This document shows positions 35,665 to 46,140 of a DNA stretch of 64,000 bases, piece by piece (the stretch's first letter is position 1; each line of letters starts with the position of its first letter). This DNA comes from Leptodontidium sp. MPI-SDFR-AT-0119 (taxonomy: Eukaryota > Ascomycota > Leotiomycetes > Helotiales > Leptodontidiaceae). The notes beneath the pieces are model-generated. The model was not told the DNA's origin, searched no databases, and worked only from the letters and a program-made list of their open reading frames with translations. The stretch covers positions 1,984,001 to 2,048,000 of the forward strand of contig JAHLEZ010000002.1 in NCBI GenBank assembly GCA_020726505.1. The letters run 5' to 3'. The position numbers and the translations under genes were made by a program.

Positions 35665-35977
35665 CTGACCACCATCACCTGTCAAATGTGTGATAAATGA
35701 CCGGCCAAATGAATGTTCCACGCCCTCCCTCCGATGATTTTTTCTACACCTGCTTGCTACCTTAATGCCCCGCATTATGATTTCTCTCTCCCATTCATTC
35801 ATTGCTTGAGCATTTCCAAGGATAAATACCATCCGAATCCTGAATCCTCATCACCCAGTGACCGACCGACCGACCGACCGAAACAAAAGAAAGAAACACG
35901 CTCAATGCATTCTAATTATAACTATCGTACTCCCTCGCCATCATACAGGACAAGCTCACCTCAGCAAAAGAGAGAAT

Positions 35978-37058
35978 CTAGTTCTTCTTGGAGTGGAGCT
36001 TGCGTGCCATGCGGCGCTTGGAGAGGTTGTACTCGATGGCGCGTTTCTTGGCTGCTGCTGACTGGGTGAATGCACCTGCACCACCGAAGGGTCCTGATGA
36101 GAGAGTTAGCACCGTGTCGTTCAGTGAAAGAAAAGGAAAGAGATGAGATGAGAGTGTGCGAGGGAGGGAACATACCAGCAGGTGTCTTGTTAGCCATTCT
36201 CACAACACACACGTTCTGTGCGGAGCCAACGGTACCAGAGCAGGTCATGCCAGCAGGCATCTGGACTTTGACGGCGTAGTCGGTAGTAGTGGCAGCTGAG
36301 AATCCAGCGGCGATACCAGGGACGTTCTGGGTGACTTCGGCCTCCTTGAAGGCAGCCATGTCGACTCCGCCTGAAGTAGCGTCGATTTGGGCATTGAATG
36401 GACCGGCGCCGTCTTGGTTGCACTGATGCATGGTCATGGTGATCTCGCCTGAGTCTGAGGTGGTTGGGAGACCATCTGAGGCTCCAACACCGGATGAAGC
36501 GGCGACACCAGTCTCCACTGTGCCGGCTGGGGTCTTGACACCCTTGTCTGTGGCGCCTCCTGCTCCTCCAGCCGCTCCTCCCAACGCTCCTCCCAAGAGC
36601 TTGCCGAGTTGGCGCTTGTAGACGTTGTTGCTCTCGTGGATCTCGCGGGCAGTGACGTTGGCTGAGAAGTAAAGTGTTAGTTTGCTGTACTCTGAATGGA
36701 AAAGGTATACTAACCAGCTCCGTCCATGAAGATGGCCATCATTCTAGCGGGGTCAACTGGACCGTCGGTCTTGGTGCGGCCGAGGGCAGATGCCTTAGCA
36801 GTACCCATCTCGTTGGCGCGAAGAATTGAGGTATCGGATTGAGCACCACATCCAGCTGATGGGCAATCACGGGGAACACCATCGTTGACGGTCAAACCGG
36901 GCATAGTGACGGCTGAAGGAGTTAGTCTCCAATCTCTATCTGATCTAGAAGGCAGGAGAAAACTCACCATTGGCACCCTTGACCTCAGTGATGAGAGCAT
37001 GGGACATAACACTGGTGACAGCAAAAGCCGCACAGAGAATGGCAGATGTGTATTGCAT
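35978..37058 (-). CDS. secreted Egh16-like (GAS1/MAS3-type) protein
   Basis: 296 aa from four exons (coding order 37058..36968, 36912..36715, 36661..36176, 36093..35978). All introns have GTGAGT, GTTAGT or GTATGT donors and CTAAC branch sites. The signal peptide is MQYTSAILCAAFAVTSVMSHA. The mature part starts LITEVKGANAVTMPGLTVNDGVPRDC with a Cys pair (DCPSAGC), then ILRANEMG, a Gly/Ala-rich low-complexity stretch (LLGGALGGAAGGAGG), HQCNQDGAGPFNAQID and MTCSGTVG..NVCVVRM. The closing block is GPFGGAGAFTQSAAAKKRA. This order is that of PF11327, first described in powdery mildew Egh16 and Magnaporthe GAS1/GAS2/MAS3, proteins made during appressorium formation. It is extracellular; its biochemical role is not known. 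Confidence 0.95.
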
Positions 37059-39344
37059 GTTTGCGGATGTGTGGGAGTTCTGACAATTAGACTGAAGAGG
37101 AAAGAGAGAGTGCTGAAGATGACGACCGGCGCCGAAAATTAATGAATGGTACTAAGTAGTAAGAAGAAAGAGATGAAGCTGAAGCTGAAGCTGGAAGAGA
37201 GAGAAGCTGATGATTGAAAGGCTGATGATACTTTTCCGTCTTGCAGCCCGCCCACGATCCTTTATACAAACAAACTTCCAAGCCCATCATCGCCGCCACT
37301 CGACTTGGCAGGCCAGAAAGAGAATATTCAGCGAAAGGAGGATGATCTGTGACGATGCAGAAACCACAAGCCTTCTTGGAAAAGATCAAAAGTCTTGTTT
37401 CCTGCGGCTAGGAGTGGCTGCATAGCGGCGAACTACGCAGAAAGACATGCAGATGCCCATGCTTAAGGTCTTGGAAATCTCTTGATCGTGTCAAGGGGCC
37501 TTCTTGGCTATCACTTGGCAGAGCCGCTCAGCCACGAGAGTGGGTAGAGCGCGTGAATCATACTGGGGAAAAGGTTTCGTGGCGCAGAGCCGCGTTATAA
37601 ACATCTCCATTTCACGCTCTGGGGGGGTTGAAGATATCGCCATTTTGTGTCGCATCTGTCAATGTCATCTGAATCTCATCAGTTCATCTCGCATCGCAAA
37701 TGAAGAAATTATCTATCTACTTCCCCAGACCCATTTCACGAAGTCGCAATTGCAAGATTCCACCCCATCCGGTTCTGCTTTCCATTCACGTTAGCGATGC
37801 GAGGAACTTGATCGCCAACAAGGATCGTGAAAATCTCGAAACTTGATCGCCTGCACCGTCGATCTCAATAGCGAATCGCAACTTTGGAGGGCAGACCCAC
37901 GGCCATGAGTTGTGTCGTTTCTGCCCCTGCTTGTTTTGTTTTCGTTCGTGCGCGAGGTTTCGTGTCTTGCTGGTGGAAACGAGCGTCGTCTGAGAAAGCT
38001 CGCTTACATGGTGCGACGTCCCACGTGACGACCCTCCTCGTGATTTCTTCCATATTTGGAGTGTTCGGCTGGTGCTCCGACGGGTGGCTGAGTTGTCTCG
38101 TTTTGTCTGACCTAGGGAGTAGATTTTTCCCCAAGACATGCTGCCAACTCTTGGTCAATGCTTATATTCTCATTACTGACTGGGATATCCGTGTACGGAT
38201 TCAGATGTTTACCTTTTTTAGTGTGATTGGGGCGAAATGTAATCAGCTTCACTTAATTAAAGAGTCTTGTCTGAGGTGTTTGGCAGGACACCCTCATGCG
38301 TCGCCTGTCAACTCATTACTGAATTAGAATTACATAGTTCAGCAAATGCAAATTGTGTTGTTCGCAGTCTGGTACATGTCCGCTCTGCTTCTCGTGGTTC
38401 TAAAAGTAAACTGAAGTCGCTCCTCTCCTGTGATTAATAACACTGGAAGATAAATGAATATCCATGCAAGCATACTAATATTGAAAAGTTGCTAATTGAG
38501 GATATTTTTGAAATCGATTAGTCAGGCATATAGAACGACACGATCACGCAAGTCATGCACCCAAGAAGCTTCACACCGGCTCAAGAAGCTCCCACATCTG
38601 TATTCCAAAACGCCTGTTAGTTCGCCGTTTTCAGTCTTATTATACGCTTTAGAGTTTATGCTACTTACTCAGACCTACCAGCAATCCAAGCAAACAAAAA
38701 TTTACTCTGGTTTTCACAGGGTTTCTTACTCGGGCCCCGTCGGATTCATTTGTATTCTCCTGCCATCCTGCATCCAGACAAGTTCCGATTAGCTGGGTTA
38801 CACTTTTAGTCACATTATAATCTTTGGTCGCATTGGCGGTTTCTCGTATAGACGCACGTCGCAAGATTCTGAAAGCGAGGCTAGCTTCTGCTCCTGCTTC
38901 GTGGGTCCCACGTGTGCCAACAGCAAACCAAATTTCCACTCGACTGGCTTGCCGGATAAGGGTTCTCTAGTTTAAACTATTATATAACAGTTAGGCTAGT
39001 AATAAGAGAAAAGTAATTAAAATATAATAATTACTAGCACGTTAAGGTGACTTTAGTATAATAGAATAACTCTAGAGATACTAAATAATAACTAGTGATA
39101 TTATATAATATAGAAGCTAATTACTAAGGAGGGAAGATTATCTCTTCCCCACTCTGTACGTATATACAAAGGGAGTAAGCACTAAGGCACGTGCCATTAC
39201 ACATTTGCAGCAAGCCATCAGAGCCTGGCTCGAGGTTCGAGGCAGAGTAAAATGTGACAAGTTGAAGGAAGAGAGGGAATTTTGTATTTGCTCGAAAACT
39301 CTATAGCTTAATCGACTCTTTCATTTGAATCCTTGTCTTACATT
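37059..39344. other. intergenic, with an AT-rich relic near its right end
   Basis: Promoter of the Egh16-like gene on the left. From about 38965 to 39125 the sequence becomes very TA-rich (many TAATA, ATATAA) with sharp borders, the look of a short RIP-mutated repeat. No gene recognised. Confidence 0.45.
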
Positions 39345-40367
39345 TTAGGTCTCGTTTCCATCTGCTACCTCTGTCACGTCTATTCTCAGCCATTCCTTTA
39401 TAAAATCTAGCATTACCTCCTGAAATATTTTACCTCTCGGCACAAAGTGAGCACCTGGATGGTACTTTATCAAACGATTCTTGCACCTCCTTGCAAACTT
39501 CAGCGTATGATCCTCTGGTATAACCGGATCAAGATCCCCGACAAAATGCAAAATAGGTGTCTGAATTTGCGGATAGTAGAGAGATTTGTACTGAGGGTGA
39601 GATAATATAAAGCCGCTACAGCAAATAGCGAAATGAAATGGCGGTGGAAGTAGCTGTATACCACGTTAGCCCTGTGTTTGGAGTTTAGGTTCATGCTGGA
39701 GTTGAAATGTAGAAAGAACATACACTTGAATCGATCTGCAAGTTTTGCATGAGCTCGGGGGATGCTCGACGTTCTGCAAGAGATACTAGTGTATGAGCAG
39801 TAGTTGCACCGGCAGAGAATCCAACAATTCCGATAAAGGGGCCTGCCGTCTGGATCACTTCTAGCATGTAACGAATAGCTAGTTCATAGCCTTGCATGAC
39901 TTCAGTCATGTAATCTCCAAATCCCCAAGTCCAGGCGTCGAAGTCCCCTTCCTCTGGTGTGATCCTCTTGCCGGCTCCAGTAGTTGAACTTGCAGGCTGG
40001 ATGCGATGTGGAGCGGTAGGATAAAACAACTCGACTCCACTAGGAAAAGATGGACAAGCGTTTAGGAGACTCTTGAAGAATCGAGTTTTGCTTTCGAACG
40101 ATGCTCCCGATTCTGCGTTTCCTATAAGTGTAAAGCAGTGAGCGAGCTGTTGTGATGTCCTATGACATTATCTTTGAGGAAGGTGCATACCATGGAGCAT
40201 TAACACTCTTGCTTTCTTAGAGGCTCTGGTTATATTCCATCTCGCGCTCTTTAACCTGACAGTAAATTAATTGTTAGTATTCTGTATTCGGATTCAATTT
40301 AGGGAGCCATAAAGTCACGGCCGTACTCAGTTTGGGAGGGAGGCTCTGAAAGTCGGCAGTCGCCCAT
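39345..40367 (-). CDS. FSH1-family serine hydrolase
   Basis: 270 aa from four exons (coding order 40367..40327, 40255..40191, 40121..39724, 39653..39345). Donors are GTACGG, GTATGC and GTATGT; acceptors are GTCAG, ATAG and ACAG, with TACTAAC and GCTAAC branch sites. The alpha/beta-hydrolase core opens ARVLMLHGNAESGASFESKTRFF (strand and oxyanion region). The nucleophile elbow is GIVGFSAGA (Ser), the acid lies in FVGDLDPVIP (Asp), and the catalytic His in HPGAHFVPRG. The order and length match PF03959, which includes yeast Fsh1 and the LovG-type thioesterases of polyketide pathways. No cluster partner is seen, so a housekeeping esterase/thioesterase role is as likely as a metabolic one. The first exon is the least certain. 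Confidence 0.88.
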
Positions 40368-40604
40368 TCTCCGTAGTCAGTGGTCGAGGTTTTGTTACTT
40401 GCACAAATAATTGAAAACTCCTTATAAGCCTAGGAAAACGTATTATTTATAATTGAAAATAAATTGAATGTTCAAGCAAAAGCGCTCATGGGATGCAGCT
40501 TCTATCGATGCAGTTTAGGATCCTTGTTCCATGTGCAGGCCTGCGCTGATTCGTGTACGCAGGTATTATTATGCACCTCGGTAACTTGTGAAGGCATAGT
40601 TAGA

Positions 40605-40790
40605 TAACATGACAACGGCTTTACCTAAAAAAAAAAGTACAGTTAGCAATTTTGGAGATGAAAGCTGACATCAGTCTCCCATAAGATAACGGCTTTAGCT
40701 AATCAAAGTACAGTCAGAAATTTCGGAGATGAAAGCTGACAAATATAACAGTCTCTCATAAGATAACGGCTTTAACTAAATAAAGCACGT
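40605..40790. repeat. about 2.4 copies of a 75-bp imperfect tandem repeat
   Basis: The unit begins (G/A)ATAACGGCTTTA(G/C/A)CTAA, contains AAGTACAGT and GGAGATGAAAGCTGACA, and ends CAGTCTC(C/T)CATAAG. Copies start near 40612, 40687 and 40764; the last is cut short. Confidence 0.85.
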
Positions 40791-41180
40791 TCTCCGCCTT
40801 CCATCGACTAATACTATATTAATCTCATGCAAGAGCGCAACAACCTTTCGAATCTGTCTCGCCCACTTTACTCTTCTCTCCTGAGAAACCCCAGTATCAT
40901 TCTTCACCATATCACTTAACCTTGCTTCGTTCTTAATAAATTCCTTTAAAATCCCAAGGACTACCCCATCATCATCAACAACAACCAACCCGCGTAGCTT
41001 CGGCACTAGACTAGACGCTGCACTTTTCGACATCGTAATGTGTCGTAAGCAGTCGCATTCGCGCTGCACTGCTTTGATAGATTGTGCCGTTGGTTAAGAC
41101 TTGGGCCCTGTGTACAGCTTCATCCACTTCAATATGTTCCTTGACCCTGCGATCCCTGATCAAGATGCTATGACTCTCGC
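40776..41180 (-). pseudogene. scrap of a fungal protein-kinase-like gene
   Basis: The readable part runs AVQRECDCLRHI, LRGLVVVDDDGVVLGILKEFI, then VKWARQIRKVVALLHEINIVLVDGRR. This resembles the hinge and the LH-x-x-GIVWGD catalytic-loop region of the degenerate kinase-like proteins common in Pezizomycotina, but the catalytic Asp/Lys/Asn pattern is eroded and the frame stops at once. Upstream a different frame (VKEHIEVDEAVHRAQVLTNG) also looks protein-like, implying a frameshift near 41090. No ATG opens it. Probably a relic. Confidence 0.45.
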
Positions 41181-41189
41181 CTGTGGTTG

Positions 41190-42296
41190 GAGACGTCTAA
41201 TGATTTGTTGTTGGCTGAATAATGCGGCGCTCCGCAGATGTCTCACTTCTCGGCCTGTACGATCGAGAGGCTAGCCAGATGAGGGATATGGAGGAGGAAG
41301 CGTAGGGATTGGGTGGATTACGGTATCTGTAAAGTTGACGCCGTTTGAATTTGGGATGTTTGTCTCTTGGTGAGTTCGGTGTTCCGCAGGATAGTGTTTG
41401 ATGTTTGGATGAGGAAATTGTTAAAGGGAAAAAATAGACACGCCCTTGTTTAAGAAGCGAATGCTTTGAAGTGGCCGAAACATGGGATACAAGGCATAGG
41501 AATTATCTTATGTGCTGTGCCAGGCAATTGCTCGTTGCTGAGTTCGAAATCTCCACGAATCAATGGAATCGATGAAATGAATCTGGATAGCGGTTGTGGC
41601 TGGCTGATGGGTTGTTGTGAACATGTGATTTTGAGTTTGCGCCGGGTCTGGTGGTCGTTTGGCTGCGGCGAGTTCTGGATATGTTCCGTCTTGGAAACAG
41701 GGTGCAGAAATGCTGGGCTGCTGGAGGTGGACAGCGTTAGAGGTTGAACAAGGATTAAGGAGAATAAATGTGCTTCGAATTATTACGCTGAAGTGATTAG
41801 ATCTTCAGGATTGTGGACTTCTTCGTGCCTGTGATGTCGAAAGATGGGGTTATACTAAGTCAGTGAACTGGGTTCTAAACGATTCGAACTGCAATAAGTA
41901 TGAACGGACCATGTATAAAGGAGAAAGGATAAGCACTTGAGTTCCAAGTTGTTTGTAAAATCATTGATTAGATACGCATGATCTGTACAGTGCTGTATTA
42001 TCATCAAGCAGACAAACGATAAGAGTAAAATAGCTAAAAACGCCGAGTCAAAACATATCCAAAGTCTACCAGTCAACGCGAGCACAGGGGTATTGATTTT
42101 CCGTCCAAGCCAAAAGAAATAACCTATCCCGAACCCAGCCCTAGTCTATCCCAGGCAAGCCCTCAAACTTCGGTCTCCTTCGCCCAGCTACTGCGTCTAT
42201 CTACAGACACATTATCCTTTTCATCAAGGATCGAAGTCCTCTTACAGCATTAAGCTGAGATACGTGACTTGTGTGATTGTAAGAATAATGTAACAT
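41190..42296. other. intergenic, nothing recognised
   Basis: About 1.1 kb with no supportable gene, repeat or RNA. Confidence 0.4.
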
Positions 42297-43380
42297 TCAC
42301 TTGGCCGTCTTCTTCTTCTTTGATTTTTTACTGAGCACCGACTTTTCAGAATCGGCACACTCCATTTTCTGTTCGCGATTCTCCCTTACCTGCGGAGAGA
42401 ACGGATTCACAGGCTCTGACCCAGAGAACACAAACAGCTTTGATTCGGCAGTGGCTCCAGATGAAGCCTTAATGGCCTAAGTCAACATAGTTAATCAAGC
42501 TCAACTCCTCTGTATTGCGAGACTTCCACCTACTTCTTGAGCATCGACTTCCTCCGGGTCTGAGACGCTGTAGAGGATCTCATCTCCGGACTCATCTTTA
42601 CAGGAGAGGTGCACATCAGTATGCTACGGACGATGTTGAAGATCTAGATTAATATTAACTTATGCGTGTGCCGAGCTAGGCGGATGGCCTTCGACTGACT
42701 CATAGTAGGACGGCTAGCACGTTTCTTGCAACTCTCTAACTTAGCCTGTAGAATTACTAACTTTCGAGTTAGTCGTTCTCGCTGCGACCGGTTATCTGGC
42801 GACTCTGCCGCGATACTGGCGACTAGATCAGGCTTTATATGTATAATACGAGCCAGAGAAAGAAGATCTCTCAACTTCCCAACTAGCTCGGTCTCGACGG
42901 CCTGGGTTGCGATATTATCGATTATTGATTTTATCGTAACCTTATCAATTCGTGTTAACTTATTAGTAAACACGAATTCAGCAATTGAATTCCTACCTTG
43001 TAGTACGCGTGCATACAATTGAGAACCTCCGAACTAGCGTACCGATCCATGTCTGCTTCATTTCGACTGGTTAGCGCAGATATAAGGCTAGACGTCTTGA
43101 CCTTCTTGACCGGAAGCTCTTCGAGAGTTGTAAGGTCTCGACTCCCAAAAAATCTTGAGAGCCTTCTAGTTACTTCCGCCTTAAGACGTTTCTCTCTTAT
43201 ATTTTGAATAGTCTCGGTGAAGTAGTGATTATAAGTGATCGGGTGACCCTTTTGATAAGGTATGAGAAGCTTAATAAGCTTTGCTATTATATCTTAGTAT
43301 CGTTGTTCTATCAAGGGGTCGATTACTTCTCTCAAGAGGGCATCGGAAGTAACCTCGTTCGTTAAATGTAAAGTCACTAG
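42297..43380 (-). pseudogene. C-terminal fragment of a dynamin-like GTPase (stalk and GED)
   Basis: Reading leftward: a stalk segment TSDALLREVIDPLIEQRY-stop-DIIAKL, then HPITYNHYFTETI, a strong fungal dynamin motif. Next come SRNEADMDRYASSEVLNCMHAYYK and, after an intron (42996-42941, GTAGGA...GATAAG), IIDNIATQAVETELVGKL and AAESPDNRSQRERLTRKL, the GTPase effector domain. A second clean intron (42533-42477) precedes a Lys-rich tail ending at TGA 42297. One TAA at 43294-43296 replaces an expected Gln. The GTPase domain is missing: to the right the homology stops near 43,380 in AT-rich transposon debris. The exon link near 42,640 is unclear (only 36 nt between frames). Confidence 0.75.
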
Positions 43381-43979
43381 CTTGACTCTCAGCTAGTTGT
43401 TCCTTTAAAAGGCGGAATTGCCGTTTTAGGTCTGTCTTTATATATATATCCTGAGGTATTATATTATTAATATTAAGAGTATCGCTAGGGAGTATAAGAG
43501 GAGAGGTTAAGGCTATGCTAAGTCTTGTTAAAGAGGTAACTTTTAGCTTGACTTAACGAGTAAGAGGTAATAGTCTAGTGAAGAGAGGTTGTCGACTTCG
43601 TCGTATAAAAGTAAAAGTCGGAAAGGAAAAGGAGGGAATTAGTAGCGGGGTAAATATTAACTTTAGCATTAATAGAGGTTTAGATATTATTATTTGTCAA
43701 GTTATAAGGCTTAGTATAAGCCTTTCCTATATTTAAGCTTTTAAGTCGTAACCACTTATAAGAGAGAGAATTAAGGGGAAGAGGATATTTATTATTTTCT
43801 TAAACAAGTTAAAAAGAGTTATAAATAATGTGACGCTTGCCTTAAAAAGACGGCAATCACGTGTTACTGACGCCTTATATATTAACATAAGACATATAAT
43901 AATACTAACTATTAACTTAGAATTTACAACTATAAAAGAAAGAAGGTATAGAAAGAAGAAGTCTATATATAAAAGGTTA
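43381..43979. other. AT-rich, TpA-rich debris
   Basis: About 600 bp rich in TATA/TTAA, consistent with RIP-mutated transposon sequence between the dynamin fragment and the Copia remnant. No readable protein. Confidence 0.5.
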
Positions 43980-44900
43980 GTATGCCTAGCATTATAGTAA
44001 TCTCGGTACGTCCTAATCGGGGAGTAATAAGTAGAGCCGGTGGAGATAAGGCTCTAGGCATGGCCGATCGTCACAGTACGTACTCGTCTTTGTTAATAAT
44101 ATGCTAATTATAAGGCTAAAACAATACGTTAATTACCTTAAGAGCCAAATTTTGAAGACTTGGAAAGGCAAAGACCTAGGAGCCGTAACTATGTTTATAA
44201 GACTCTAAATCGAACGAAATCGGTTAGTAAGAACGCTTAAAATACACCTATTACTTTACACGTCGAAAGTGCTAAAACGGTTTAGTATAGCAAATACGAA
44301 TAAAGTCAGCTTACTAGCAACTATAGGTATAATATTATGAAATAGAGATAACGTAGCTTAGCTAAATGTTAAAGAGACCTTACTTTACTAGTAAGTTATA
44401 AGCTTTATTATTTACCTCTTAAATTAGAGGAGACTAAACATCGTATATATCGTCGTTTAGCTAGCACGGCATATGGCAAAGCCTACGAAAACGCACCTAT
44501 AGTATATAAATCTTCTCTTATAATGCCTTAACGCGACGCTTAACGACGGAATTACTTATAGCGGAGGAAATATTAAATTCGGCCAATTTAACTATTATAT
44601 AGACGCTACATAGGGGACCGAAGGTGATAGGAAGTCACTTTAGGCATGGCTAGTTATAGTTAATAACGCAGTCACTAGCTAGTCTGCTAACGTTTAGAAG
44701 TCGATAGCCCTTAGTAGCGAAGATTTAAAGATAATAGCTATTAGCGACGAATTAAGGGAAGTAGCATAAATGCTAAAGTTATAAAAATACTTAGGAATCG
44801 CCCCTACGAAGCTTTTAACTCTTTACCTCGATAATATAAGTGCCGAATCCCTTACTAAGGAGCGTAAATTTACACTAAAATCTAAGCATATTAACATCCG

Positions 44901-45202
44901 TGTTACGGCTGGCGAGAGGTTGATATGTCGAGTTAACTCTAGCTTTATATTTGGGCCTAAAGTTACGCTCAGAATCGAGAAGAAAAGACAAAGAGGAAAA
45001 GAGAGCTCTCCGTAAGGGAGGGCTCGAGTATATATACATAAAGGACCCTCCTAATAGGGCCTAGCGTAGTCGCGTGCCATTCACGTCAACATGTCGCAGG
45101 CTCGCCTCCTAGTCTTCCCTATTGGGCTTAGCGCCGTCGCATAGCCAGCGATGCTACGAGCCTGTGTCGGTTAGAATACGAGGCGCATCGTAGGTCGTAA
45201 CA
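44901..45202. repeat. solo LTR 1 (302 bp), target duplication ATCCG
   Basis: Starts TGTTACGGCTGGC and ends GGTCGTAACA. The same 5 bp, ATCCG, stands on both sides (44896-44900 and 45203-45207). It splits the RNase H reading of the Copia remnant between KHINI and RHFYIRDD. It is a near-copy of 45487-45788, with many C/T and G/A differences. It contains a TATA-like CGAGTATATATACAT. Confidence 0.92.
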
Positions 45203-45486
45203 ATCCGCCACTTTTACATTCGCGATGACATGGTTTTAGCTAGGAAAATGGCTGTACAATACGTACCAGGGAATAACAACATAGTAGACGCGCTTATAAA
45301 GGCGTTGCTAGGCCCTGCCTTTAAGAGATATAAGGGTTATATGGGCCTACTATCGAAGGGCTAGGAGTGGAGGCTACACCGGAATAGAGGCCAGAATAAA
45401 GGCCGAAATGGACACAATGGACACATATAGAGGCTACAAGGGAATATAGACACATAAAAGACTTGGAGATAGTTAATTGGGGTACT

Positions 45487-45788
45487 TGTTACGGCTGGCC
45501 AAAGGTTGATACTGCGAGTTGACTCAAGCTTTGTATTTGGACCTAAGGCTACGCTCAGAATCGAGAAGAAAAGACAAGGAGGAAAGGAGAGCTCTCTGTA
45601 AGGGAGGGCTCGAGTATATATACATGAAGGACCCTCCTAATGGGGCCTAGCGTAGTCGCGTGCCATTCACGTCAACATGTCGCAGGCTCGCCACCTAGTC
45701 TTCCCTATCGGGCTTAGCGCCGTCGCATAGCCAGCGATGCTACGAGCCCGTGTCGGTTAGAATACGAGGCGCATCGCAGGTCGTAACA
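45487..45788. repeat. solo LTR 2 (302 bp), target duplication GTACT
   Basis: Same family and same length as the copy at 44901-45202, with TG...CA ends. It is flanked by GTACT (45482-45486 and 45789-45793) and inserted in the 3' untranslated part of the Copia remnant. Confidence 0.92.
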
Positions 45789-46140
45789 GTACTCTTGTAC
45801 TGTAACGTAAGCAGGAATGCTGCGGGGCAGCTAAACTTCTTCAAAGAGGGAGATGTAAGCGCCATGTGGCTGGGAAAGCTATATTACAGGAGTTAATAAG
45901 GCCTAGGAACGAGCCTCAACGTCAGAATACGAGCCGCAACGTCAGGGATACGAGCTCAATTAGAGAGCTCAGTTGGAGAGCTAAGAATACTGTATTTAGA
46001 ATTCAATATGGAGCTTTAGAGTAGGGGGCATGTTAGAAATATGGGCTGTACAGCGTAGATCTTAGTACCTGCGTACTTATAATCACGCCACCCCTATTTC
46101 TCCTATTACTCTGTACGCTCTCTCAGATAGAATTCTACAT

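Larger units (their letters stand above)
34009..35977. other. intergenic with simple repeats
   Basis: No gene seen. It holds a TTTTG array (about 34706-34729), G-runs near 34868 and 35043, and a TA array (35645-35664). Confidence 0.45.
43980..46140 (+). mobile_element. RIP-dead Ty1/Copia retrotransposon remnant (3' part of pol, PPT, start of 3' LTR)
   Basis: The + strand carries degenerate pol. From about 44580: DAT-stop-GTEGDRKS, KSIALSSEDLKIIAISDE, YLDNISAES and SKHINI, resuming after an inserted LTR as IRDDMVLARKMAVQYVPGNNNIVDALIKALLG. This is the Copia RNase H C-terminus (RTKHIDIRxHxxR...YVPT..ADxLTKxL). Stops are mostly TAA/TAG. After a second inserted LTR, a purine tract (AGAGTAGGGGGCA, ending 46030) directly precedes TGTTAGAAATATGGG, the likely start of the element's own 3' LTR. 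The 5' LTR and gag are not found. Left border approximate. Confidence 0.8.

Noticed and set aside
37520..37600. tRNA-Met-like stretch (GGGTAGAGCGCGTGAATCATACT) in a CCACGA/TCGTGG inverted repeat
   Set aside because: D-arm and CAT anticodon look plausible but no B-box or pairing T arm follows; at most a decayed tRNA.
44901..45788. The two 302-bp repeats as the LTR pair of one short retrotransposon
   Set aside because: Each copy has its own matching 5-bp target duplication, and the sequence between them belongs to the host Copia element.
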